NCBI RefSeq assembly: GCF_001039355.2
Contig: NW_019773958.1
Coordinates: 433,254-497,253, forward strand
DNA length: 64,000 nt
Reading direction: 5' to 3'
Source of the DNA: Lingula anatina
Lineage: Eukaryota; Brachiopoda; Lingulata; Lingulida; Lingulidae
This document shows, piece after piece, positions 13,201-25,912 of this stretch (position 1 is the first letter of the stretch; each line of letters begins with the position of its first letter). The notes below the pieces were generated by a model. That model was not told where the DNA came from. It made no database searches and was given only the letters and a program-made list of their open reading frames with translations. A program made the translations under genes and the position numbers.

Positions 13201-13700
13201 TAACTTGTGCAGGCGTCTGTTAAAACAAGAAGGCATGTAAAACCAGCCCATCTGTCTGACACTGTCATTACTTTGGTTCTGAAAAATTACAGAATAGAGA
13301 AATTACGGCTGCCGTCGTGTAACAAGTGTAGTCACATAAATCGCAAGATGTCAACCGGGACTTCGCGAGGTTTCTCATTCCTATAAAAGTGGCTAACCGA
13401 CCTTGTTTGTGCTGGAATAGTACAGAAATTAATATCAACATTATGAAGAAACAATGATTAGTACGCCATGCACATTTCAGAAACACCTCGTTTGTCGTTC
13501 CGGACGGCTCTTCCTGTTTTAATCGATTCCACAAATAGAACGCACGTGAGCGCGTACGGAAAATTACTCGGGTCATCATTTCAGCGACGTCGCGTGCAGG
13601 CGGGTCGCATCAGTGAAGTTCTTGTCATTCTTTAACTGCTCCAAACATCCAATCGACGTAATTAAGTTATCCGAGAGGGGTCGGAGTTTCCGGACGTCAT
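7244..13700. other. Long intergenic region without a recognisable gene
   Basis: About 6.4 kb with no open frame that shows family features or convincing splice context on either strand. The longest frame (8657-9001, +, 114 codons) has no recognisable motif and ordinary non-coding composition. Simple tracts include a TTTG repeat near 8233-8250 and an A-run near 11603. Confidence 0.5.
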
Positions 13701-13717
13701 CGTCCGCGTTGCATATG

Positions 13718-13810
13718 TATATAAATGTCAAAATTTCTGCTCTGTCGTCGGACAAGTTCCGTTCTCGACCCAACGCTTTCTCTCCGAGTCCTGAAGTTCG
13801 ACGGGCACAG
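13718..13810 (+). promoter_or_regulatory. Probable ITPK1 promoter and non-coding first exon
   Basis: The stretch around 13540-13810 is locally rich in CG dinucleotides, unlike the surrounding AT-rich DNA. It contains a TATATAAA box at 13718-13725 and a GACGTCA half-CRE near 13693. About 85 bases downstream is a good splice donor (GCACAG|GTGACA, donor at 13811). The first ITPK1 coding exon is preceded by a strong acceptor (TTTATCATTTCAG, ending 14217) with 22 bases of leader before its ATG. Together these support a non-coding first exon of roughly 13745-13810 and a leader intron 13811-14217. Confidence 0.55.
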
Positions 13811-14239
13811 GTGACACGCGGCTGCTAAAAAAAGAATCATACTTTGTGGTAAACAGGTTGTGATACGCTACAGAGAGATCGTAACTGAAAAATTGTGGTT
13901 TGTTTTGTTCGAGTCGGTGATTACACATGGGTAGAGTGACGCATGAAGAAAGAAAAAAAAAGGGCGGGTAACACAGGATTCCATAAATAGAACATCGGGG
14001 ATTTGGCCTTCCGGGTTGTCCTTGAAATAATGAAAGGGGGTCGTCATTTAGGGTTCAGAGATCCTTTAAATATGTAGATAACCACGTCCTCTTCTCTGCT
14101 TTGTAGACATTCTGTAGCTTCGGACGACGTGTAGGGATCATTATATCGTGAAACCACAACCGAATAAGCAGGCACGGGTCCGTTAAAGAGAATCAAATAT
14201 TGTGTTTATCATTTCAGTGTCGACTGGGGTAACGTCACC

Positions 14240-17200
14240 ATGACCAAAATAAAACGGATAGGCTACTGGTTTTCGGAGGAGAAGTACCATAAGTTAAAAT
14301 GGATGGACTTTGAGCAATACTGCAGGTAAGCGATTCGGTTTTAAAGGTAACGTCTTAAAAGTACGGAAAAGAACGCCTCTGGAAACCGCAACTGACAGGT
14401 ACCTAATTATTTGATGTTAACTGCTTCCTGAAGATGACTCCAAGAGATAAATGACAACATTTAAGAGAGCCTTCGCTGTTTCTAAGGAATCCCAGTTAAG
14501 ACATAGGCCTAATATTATAATGCACCCGTTTTAACTTGTGATGTGATTTTGGGTCTTAAACATAACTGGTAAGATGATATGTTTTACAAATATTGTATTA
14601 TTGGTTCTTTTGACAATCTTTATTGTAAAGACTTGACAAACAATTTGAGTTATTCTTGTACATGGGCTTACTGTTCACATGTATACTGCCCCAAACAGCT
14701 GACAATGCCCTCAGCCTAAAGCACTGTTTGGCTGTATGATTTAAATGTCGCCTTACTCAAGAACTGAGGCAAATGTTTATTTTTAATGCCTTTTGTTTCA
14801 AAATCAGAACAAAGAACTAACATTTGTGGAACTTCACTGATTGTGTTGTGGTACTTCTCATAAGGAAATTCGAGTCTATGAATTCTTTGAAATTTCATTA
14901 TCATGTTTTCTTACATCTGAGAGTAAATTGATTTTCTCTTAGAACATCTCAGTCATACTAATAGTCATGCATGTCTCTCTTACATTTCAGTGATTGTCAT
15001 GATCACTCAGAGATGGAACTGGTTAGGGTAAGTACTCTTGTTGCTGTCACATGCACAATAGCTCCTTCCAGTGACGTTTTTAAGGAAACCATTTTTACAC
15101 TTAACTCCAGGAAGATGACAACTTGAATGCTTCTGTAAACATATGGTCCAAGTGTCTGGGTTCTCCCTTGGAGTCTGTGTTATCTTTCCGCTGACCACTG
15201 ACTGCATCACGCATCGATTACTCATTGTTAAATGCAATCAAGCAGTCAGCTTTATTGATTTAGCATTATATGGGTTTTGTCAATCTTTTGCTGGAGCGGG
15301 ATCACTTTTGTATAAATGAACATATGCATATAAAACATTTGCATATAAGCAGCCCAGAAAACCGCTGATTAAGATTTTAGTGGTGGATATTTTTGTAAAC
15401 TTTTGATAGTTATTCAGCCACATTTCACAAAAAAAAAAAAAAAAAAAAAAAAAAAATTAAAAAAAAAAGTTCAGTATGATAGAACCAAGTCTGGTTACTT
15501 AGATGCCACCTAGCCCACAAAGTTAAGTTTTACAAAAAATGCTTTTTTTCACTCTAAAAACAAAAATATAATATTGTCTCAAAACCAATTTCTATTCATA
15601 ATTCTAACTAATATGTCAATAACATTTACATAGACTTTTTATGAAAAAGACTTTGGCTTTATATTACATTGTCAGCTATATATAAGTTCAATAGATTAAA
15701 TGAAACCCTTTGACTTATTTTACCATTTTTTTTTTGTTACTTGCTAGTTTTGAAAACACCTTCCATTTAGACTTTGTAACTAGCACAGATTATTGCATTT
15801 GACTGAGCTATCTCAACAAGAGTAGAAAAATACTATCTGATGAACAATATAAGGTCTGTTTCTGTATTCTTCAGGTCGACTTAAGCCGTCCCTTACATGA
15901 ACAAGGGCCTTTTGATGCAATAGTCCACAAACTGAATGATCTAGTACTGCTGGCTGACCAAGGGGAGCAAGAATCAATAGTGCAATTAAACAGGTTCCAG
16001 GTAATTGACTTTTGTTAATACAAACTAACAGTATAAATAATATATATAAGTTATATATATTATTTATACTGTTAGTTTGTAGTACATATTTTCTTCTGAA
16101 ATGGACACAAAACAAGGCAATCTAAGTGACTTGCCTGTCATTTAGAACTAAATTATTTGATAATAAATTGTATAAAACATGGAAACCAAGTGCAAAGACA
16201 GGTTGAGCAATGTTTCATGAGTAGGTGAAGTTTCCCTTTTTTCAAATTCAATTTTAGGGAAAATTCTGAGAAGTATACCTTTTGTTATGGTAGAGAAAGC
16301 TAAATATGATAACTGATGCATAAGAAATAAGTTTAAATAAAATTTTGAATAACAGTGCAAGTCACAGTCTCTATTGATTAATTGAAAAGTGAAAATATAT
16401 ATATTAACAGATAGTTCAAAGTGAGAAGTCCTTAAAAACACCTGTCCTCAAAATGACTAATATGTTGGGAGCAAGCTTGGTTTAATTGTACACATGTTTA
16501 ACCCTTGACACTGAAGGTGAAGATGTCTGCATTATTGGCTTTGCATGTTGGGCTTGTTGGCATATACAGTGTGCCTTCAAGGTGTTTGTACTTTTGCATT
16601 TTGGACATCTTTTAATGTCGTAATCCATATATGGTTGAGAAAATACACTCGAGTGTTATATGCCAGAATACCTCAAGCATCTGCCAGAAGTGTTCAAGGC
16701 ATATATCTGGAATATTATTTGACATAGGTACTGAGAGAAAGTAATTGGATTTCACTGAAAAAGAAAAACACCTCTAAAACAAAATAAAAACGTATATTGC
16801 ACATTCACATAACATCTTTAGGTAAGTATCATACACAAACACAAACACTCACGTGCCTTCCATACAAAATGCATATTGCCACTCATGTTTTCTCACGTTT
16901 ATTTTTTGTTTAAATGCATCTTGAAAGTACACTTTTCATGGTTGAAAATGTCCCCCACAGTTATATTTTTTCTCCAAATGTCCTGCAAAGCATATCTTTC
17001 CTAATTCGGACCTTAGATATTCTTCAGATAAAGTTGACTGCTGTCAGTATTTCATCTAACATTCCGGGTGTACATGGTGGTCTAAATGAATCATGACTTG
17101 TTCAGAACAAGTCATTCAATTGGAATTGGTTCAAAACATTGTATCCAAAGACAGGGATGTGTCGAGTAATGATTTGTGAGAAGAAGAAAACTGTTAATTG

Positions 17201-20200
17201 AAAATTGGATTTGGCCCGAAAATCCCTTATAGAATACCTTTAAGCAGATACTAGGCCTTTCCACTGAAATATTGGCACTTAAATTGGTACACCTGTGCAT
17301 TGGACAAGACACGTATGGTGTAATGCCAAAATAGTATGTCTGATATGTTTATCTAGTCTTTGCCAAAAGTTTTAGTACAGGGATGCACTAATCCCAGACA
17401 TTGCCATAATTTTATTCATATTATTTATTTATTTTTTGGTTGCCCTTGACATTCTGAAAATCTGCTTCTAAAAATATGAAAATTTGTAAAGAAAATGCTT
17501 TGTACATTATTTTGTTGACATGAAAACTGACAGCAAAATGACAAATTTCCTTAAAGTCATTAAGATAAGCCATTGTTCTAAAGATCTGTTTTGCACATGC
17601 TTTTCACAAGCATTTGCCCAACCTCTCCTAAATATAGTCCCACAGGTCAGATATTACATGTGATATAAGGCATTAAATATGCTATTTGATGACGAACCAT
17701 GGCATAACATGTTATCACATTGGCGTGGGGAGACAAACTACTGGAAATCTGACATCTGATGGACAGATAGCCTGATTATGATTTAAACTGTGGCATTTTA
17801 TGGGTGTGTGTTCTAAATTTACTCAAATTGAACAGGTAAGAATTATTATCATTTGAAAAAGATCATGGACAAATGATGATCCATCTGTAAATAGGCTTAA
17901 ATGAGTTTTTGCACGAATCTTTCGTGCTCTTTTTTTTCTTATACAATTTTGTATGCACTACGTAGTTTAGTTTTAAAGATTTTCATTGAAAACTCAATAT
18001 AATTAAATTAAAAGAAAAAAAAATAATGTGTATTTTTAAAAGTATTGATGTTTTTTAAAGAAAAATATAAAAATTTGCTTTTGTGCATTCTAACATCTGG
18101 ATAGCTGTACCCCAAACCCCCCATAGCCAGGGGGGGTTCAAGGGATTCGAAAGAACTGCCCCTTTTGTCAGGAAAAGGTCCATTTAGGGTAAAATTTGAT
18201 CTAGGTACACATAAGTTTCATTGTAAAAGGTCCACTTTTTCAGAAAAAGACCACCCCCCTTTTGAATTTGCTGGCTAGAGGCCTGACATGTATTGTCACC
18301 TTAAGTTCTGACGTGGGCATTGTCATTTATTTTGGCAGAAAATTACTAAAGTGGAACCTTGCTTACAAACAGCTATTGTGAAGAACAGTGGCAATAATAA
18401 TAGTTTAACAATAAAAACATCGATATTGCCAAAAGACCATTACCTATCCTTTCACATATCCCACAAGACCCCAAAGCTATCACTATGAATGTCTTTTCAG
18501 GGTCAAGTCAAATAAGGCAAATGCATCAAGTATTTTAATGCATAACATGATGAAAAAGATGCTAGGAAGGCTGCCCTTAGGTTTTTAAGTATAATACACA
18601 TTTGAAGTACAAATTTTTAACCCCTAAATAGACTGATTTTCTCTAATCTTAAAATACTGGAGTGACATTTGTACATGTACATGAACATTGCCCCAATGCT
18701 GAGTGATAATGGAAAGGCATAATGTATTTTTGTTGTGGATTATAAAAGTCATAAAAGCATTGAAATGATCCATTAAACGATCCACTAAATGTTAAATATC
18801 TTTGTTTTTTCCTGAATAGAGGAAAATTAATTTATGGATAGCAGGGGTTTTCTTTAATCTACTCTGATGACTGTTTGATGATAATTTTCACTGGCCCTGT
18901 TCCAAACTTCAAAAGTGCAAGTTGAATCATGTAAGTTTGTGAAATGTACGGTGGTTACTAAGGAATATCGACCTCCACTTTTTCTCAACAGGGATTTGTT
19001 TCAGGATTTGTATGCAATTAGTCAGAAAAAAACAAACCATCTGCCTTGAATTCAAGTCGGTATCTAGAAGTCTCTGGTTAACAGTTAAAGAATTACAAAC
19101 CAAACATTAATTTGAGAAATATAATTTATCTTATACTCTCTGCATTCTTTGCTACATGTCCACATATCTTTACCAATTGAAAGAATTATAAAGAATTATA
19201 AAACCCCTTCAATTAACGTACCTAATGCTGATATTTCCATCAGAAATGTACAGGAAGCCAGAATTATTTGATTTAAAAATAAAATGGATGTGGAATCCAA
19301 GTGCAGTTATGGATAGAGCAATGATTCATTAGTAGGAGAAAAATTGCTGATGTTTCAAAGAAAATTCAATTTGGCTGGAAAATCCCAAATAGGACACCTT
19401 TAATCAATTGCATGATAGTTTCAGTGAGAAATAACTGAGTCAGTTTTTATAATCCATATGATCCAAATCAGTTCTTTTAAGTGTGTGATTGGTACGGAAA
19501 GATGTCATCAAACAAGCAGATAACAGATAGAGTGGATTGAATCTATAGAACTTCATATTTAAGTTTTTAGGTCCTGCCATACTGGCAGCTAGGCTAGCAT
19601 AATATTTACTAAGATTAAAACTACTGCTAGTGTGATGACCTAGCCCCACACTACAGCATAGCTTCTTGTTGTAAATAGATTGGTCTGTTGTTCAGAATAA
19701 CCCATTAGAGCCAAGTCATCTTTATATATCATTCTAAAAATAGTGGTACTAAAAAGTTCTTCGGTGCATGATTTGCAAACCTACCTTTAAAATGCAAACA
19801 AAAGCAAGCCAGTTTATTTAGCTGTTAATTACTTAACTATTACTGAAACAGTTAAATTAGGTTAATGCACATGACTTATATTTTAATATCTTTTAAAGTC
19901 ATTACTACAAAATGCAGTTTATTTTTACGACTGAATAGCTCCAAGGTCTTGTGTACACATCTGTTTTGTTGAAGTTTATCATAATTATGGAAATCACTTC
20001 TATTAAATGTACAATTTTTTCATGACTTCATCGTAAATATTGCAAAAGGGATGCAGGCACTACTGCTTGATATGGAACGTTTTATTATAAGACCACCTTA
20101 AATAGAAGAAGTAAAAGACCTCTTTTTAGCTATGTTTCTACAGTTGATGAAAATTAAACAACATCAACAACAACAATGATTATAATAATCACTCTAGTGT

Positions 20201-21720
20201 AAAGAATTCTCAATCCTCAGGGGATTAACATTGCTATTTCAAAGGACACACTATTACAAAATGGAAGTGATCTTACATTTGATCAGATCTCTTACCCACG
20301 ATATCATGGGCCTCCCCCTTAGACTGGGTTCCCATCCCTAGATCGATCTAACAGGATCGATCCATCTCCACGGGGTCCCCTGCTAAATTGCTTTCAGCCC
20401 AAGCAGCTTAGACGTCTGGGATGCCCACCAAAGCTGCTAAACGATAGTTAATTACCCCCTATCAGCTTCAGCAGGCCTGACCAACACCTAAGCTGCTCAA
20501 GTTAATTGCAATTAAGCGAGAATCCCCTCGGAGATAGTTTGATCCAAGGTTAGTACGAAAGAGAGCATTCACATCGAGAAGAGCTGAGGTCTAGCAAGGC
20601 CGAGACCTAAATATGGCAGATCTACATAAAAGGAAGACCACCTAATCCTTTAATGGTCTCTCAATGAATGTCACTGAAAGTCATTGAGAGACCATTAAAG
20701 GGTTAGGCAGTCTTCCTTTCATGTAGGTCCGCCATGTTTAGGTCTCGGCCTTGCTGGACCTTGGCTCTTCTCGATGCTCTCATAGTCTCTGGGAATGGTT
20801 TCTTAAACAGTGGCTCAGCCACAGAGGAGGATAATTGTGGGCTTGGGCATAAACACTCACCTGGGCATCTGCAGTAAGGCTGAATTACGTACAACAGTTG
20901 ATCTGAGTTGATATGATCTGAGACCATGCTTGACTTGCATATACATAACATAGGCAGGGATATTTACTTCTCAATATGCAGGTTTTAAATAGTCCCACTG
21001 CCAAATACAAAGGGTATATCTGACAAGGAACGTGTTCCTCTTGACTATCTCAAATCCAGCAGGATCTGATACAATAATTTTGTCGCAGACTACTAGTGGA
21101 CTCAGTGGTTAGAGGGTCCGATCCCTAACAGACTCATCATTCCTTTAATTAAGCAATGTGACTGCCTGATTATGTAACTTAGACTATTTCTGGTTTAAAA
21201 TAGTCTAGTTCTGAATACAGCCAAAAGGGTTTGCCTAGGAACAGATTGGTATACAAGTTATCTTTAAGTGCCACCTCTTACTGAATGTTAAGCATCCTGT
21301 TATATGACGTATATGGCTCTTTAAGATAAGTCCTGTCTATATTACATTCATATGTGGGGGTGGAATATTTTAACCATTCAGTTTTTATAATATTATCTTA
21401 ATAAAATTTGAAAAGGCTGATAAGTATTCCTGAGGCTTGAGCCAGTGTAGCATGTTCCATAACATACCTTGCCATTTGCTGCAAGATGCATGATAAACCA
21501 CATGAGTCAATGTCTGGTGAGTTATGTTAAACATGGGCATGCACTTCAGATACATGAAAGATCACTCAGGCAATCTGCAACTCAATCCAGGATGTCTTAT
21601 TATATTTTATTTGTTTTATGGCTTCATGGATAGCCATTGCAAGGTTTATGCAGACAAGGCACTGACTTTCCTCAGACATGTTTTACCATTAAAATTGGAC
21701 CCAGTTTAGTGTTCCATGCC

Positions 21721-21759
<39 letters not shown>

Positions 21760-24700
21760 GGGGGGGGGGGGCATCAGCTTCTGCTTCTTCCATGCCCTCT
21801 GTATGTGTGTGTGTGGGGGGGGGGGGGGGGGGTAGCTTTTCTCTTCAAATAGCATACGAAATAATAGACGAAGACACTTGTATTATAATATGTAGGGGTC
21901 AGGTATACGGGAAAATTCTTGGTTGTCTGNGTGTGTGTGTGGGGGGGGGGGGGGGACATCAGCTTTCTGCAATCTCTAGCTACAGGCCTCTCCGAGAGAG
22001 AAAGAGAGAGAGAGATTTCAAATTTTTTCAAACTGTGACAAGGCCGCATTCAGAACAACCGACTTAAATTTGTGGATCAAATATGGCCGACCCACTTGAA
22101 TGCTTGTTACCTAATCCACAGGGGGAATCTTTTAGGTATCTATTACATTGTATTAGTGGATTAGATGGCAAGCTTTTTAGTGTGTTGCCATGCCTGTGGA
22201 CTAGTTAATTTGCTGTTCTGAATAGGTCCTAACTTAAACCAAAAATGATTAAATGCCAGCAATGACCAGATTACATGCCCCTCACCCCCCTCCCCATGTT
22301 ACATGTTTCACAGATAACATGGAAGAGTCAGTAAAATGCACGTACTGAATCGAATATCATGATTTACAAATAAAGTGGCTGTCGAGGGACCACATACTAT
22401 TTCTGCTCTAAGTCAGTTACTTTTCAGTTTATGTATATGATGCTATGCTTTTTCTCTGAAAGTATATTTATTTATCTTGATGGTACCTATTGTTCTATCT
22501 TTTAGGAATACATGAAAAACCACCCAAACATTCTGCTGCTTGATCCATTCCAAAATGCTCGCAGGTTGCTCAACAGATACGAAGTGTGTAAGCTTATCAC
22601 AGACAGTGAGATTTGCAAGGGAGGTATGTACCTGCATATTTGATAGCCCTTAATATATTGATTTAAAGATTATAGATATTAGCGTTACCCAAATATGTAA
22701 TCTGGTGAAGACCTCCTCTAGTGTTTTCATTTTTTATAGGTCAAACAAGCAAAGGGATTACTTTAAAGCAAGCTTCTTAGTCTTATGTAAACGTGCAATG
22801 ACATATACACAAGTTCATATGCTTCATACAGTGCATTCAAAACAGATGATCTGAGGACTAACTGATCTGCTGACTAAATATGGCTGACCCCACTGAAAAG
22901 TGACGCTGCTAATTCCCTGATGGTCTCCCTGCCTCCACATGCACCATTAAATGGATTAAATCTCGGCTCCAAGGTTTAATTACTAGGACCCTGCAGCAAT
23001 GGCGGGTGTGGAGGCAGGGAGACCAACAGTTTATTAGTCTGCGCTATTTTTAAGTGAGTCGGCCATATTTAGTCCGTGTATCTGTTAGTCCAGAGATCAA
23101 CTTGTTCTGAATGCCCTCATAGGTTTATATGAAACATATGGTAGACACAGGCTTAGAATTATAAATAATTGTTTTGAAAAAAAAATAGATTTATTTACCA
23201 CTTGTAAGTGAACTGTTTGCCTTTAATAAATGATACGTACCCTGGGAAAATGAAGGTCCATCTGTTATGGATTTTGAAGTTTGGAATTATGTTGACTGCT
23301 TTATTTCCATTATAATGAATTAATGCTACGCACATGCAATGAATGATATGTCACATAAGCAATCTGCAAATCACTTAAAAATTGTACTTTTTCACATAAA
23401 ACAGACCAAAAAGAAAGTGAATTTACTTTTTATGTGTATGGAGAATGTATGGGAATGAACTAAAAGGACCTTGCCTGTCCCTTATTGAAAACAACATTAC
23501 AAAAATACACGTAACACTGTTGTTTAAACCAAGGAGTTATAACTCCTTGTTTAAACACAATAAAATAGTTGCAGATTGATATCCGGTGTTTCTGATATCT
23601 TTGTATGACTAAGAGAGATAATGTTTCAATAAATGTGTTATGCCATACCAAGTTATTTATGAAGAATAACAATAACATTAATTACATCCTGGCAATGGAT
23701 AAAAATAGAACGATGAATAACCCAGCACCTATGTCCTGTTAGAACATGATAGGCATAGTAATTGTGCTCTGCTCAGCAGAATGATCCGTGCCTATATCTT
23801 TAGCTATATACAGAGTGTATGGCAGCACTGACAAATACTGAGGTATCAGATATGTTTTTCATGAAATATTGTCTGAAAACAAAGAAAATAAATGGTGAAA
23901 AATATGTGAAGTATGCCTGTCTATGTGTACTGTAGCCTTGCTGAGTGTCAGATTGATCTATTGAAAATTATATTAACTCTTTGGGAGATACATTATTGTT
24001 GGCTTAATATACACACACCTGTTGTGTATGGAAGCCATTCTGCCTAGAGTTTTGTAGGGATTAAAAAAACATTGCTGTTTTGGAACCCGTGTTATGTTCT
24101 ACCAAATCCATGCAGAATGCAAGAAATCTGAAGATTTCAATTAGCACTGCCTATATTTGCTCTCAAATTTTTGTTGCAAGAAGTGTGAGGCTTTACCTCG
24201 GCCTTTAAATTTAAAAAAAAAAGATTTTTATCTAAAACTACACTATGACCTAAAAGATGTCTTATTTATTAAGGCTCAATAGCACTAAGGGCTTAAGTTC
24301 ACCTGCATATATATGAGCCTCACAAACAACTTGAGCACTGATTGAACTTTAAGTTATTGAACAGGTATGGATTAAAAAGGAAAAAAAATCCATTGTACCA
24401 TGTCATGAAAGAGTGCTGGAGGTCCAAATGTATAAGTAGCTAAGTAGAAATGGTTTTTAGAAGTACAAGGTACATGCATTTTAGATGCATACATATTTTT
24501 TGATTCAGGGCTACAGAATGAGTAAAGTGGTCCTTAAATACCTTTTCCTCTAACCTGTGAAGAGACTATACTGGTACGTGAAAGGTTCATTTTGCAGATC
24601 TCCCATTTTCCTTGTTGTTAGACAGGGGCTATATATCGAACACGTTCCATGCTTTTTAACAATAAATTTAATGCATGTGCTCAAAAATTTTTTCATCTTT

Positions 24701-25856
24701 TGTTAAATTTTGCATTTTGATGTGAAAATACAAGAAATGAATCTAATCTTTTACTTTGCTGAATCCAATGTAAATGAAAAATTAGTATTCTAAAAATGTA
24801 TATTTTTAGGGAAATTTTCACTGAAAATTGCATCATTTTCTCTATGTATTGGAACATACAAGTGCATCTTAGTTCCCTAGGTTTCCCATCTGTTCAGTCT
24901 GCAGTGATGGGCTGTGGTTAGAGATATATATGCACACAAGTATTTTTTTCTTTACCTAAAGTAATATTACAGGTGCTAGCAAAAAAAAAAAAAAAAAAAA
25001 AAACAGCATTCAGCATTATAGTTTAGAGACCTGCATTCCCAAATTAAAGATGTACTTTTACATGTACTTTAAATCAATTAATTTGATACATAAGCTATAG
25101 TTTGTGGTAAATCTCAGTAGACAATGTGGATAACCTAGAGCATGTGGTAGTTAAGAGTGCATGATTATAGCCTGAAGGTTCCAATAGTCCCAAGGTTCAT
25201 TGGTCGCTATAGAACCTTCAGACCACCAAACCCTTTTATTAAAAAACTGGTGAAAATGTTACAATTTTTCACACCAGTGAACCTTCAGACCATCAAGATG
25301 CACTCAGTAGTTGCATGTAGGTTTCATGTCCTTTTTTGACATACATTGTATTTTGTTCTGTTAAATATTGTATTCTGCTTGGAGGTGGTAAAATAAAAAT
25401 CTATCCAATCTATCTATGAAGCAAACTGACAAATAAAGCAGTTTTTATATCAGATACAGTTGTAGCATGCAGTAGCCTTTTTTTAAGAACAATGATAATG
25501 ACAGGGATGATAAGTGTGTGTGTGTGTGTGTGTGTGAGAGAGAAAGAGAGAGAGAGAGAGCATTTTCCAATATTTTAGTCACGTACTTGAGTACCTTATC
25601 TCTCCCCCTCCACTAGATATAATGAGAGATTTGAACTGAAAAACATGCTGTTATGCTATGACCTGAAAACATTTGGTAGAAACATGTACCTTGGCTTTTT
25701 GCCAGGGATGAAACAAGTGCAGTATTTATGGATATGTTTTCTTCTTTACCCGAAGACAAAATATACTTTCAAGTTTGTGCAGTGCTATATTTGTGAAAAA
25801 AGGTACAGAATTGAAAAGAATTTATCACTCTTATGAAGAACATTGAAAGTGTAACA

Positions 25857-25912
<56 letters not shown>

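Noticed and set aside
13268..13928. Minus-strand frames of 65-103 codons in the CG-richer region
   Set aside because: Better explained as the ITPK1 promoter and non-coding exon; no protein features.
21637..22067. Open frames rich in Cys-Val and Gly on both strands
   Set aside because: They are translations of GT and G microsatellite tracts and run through an 'n'.
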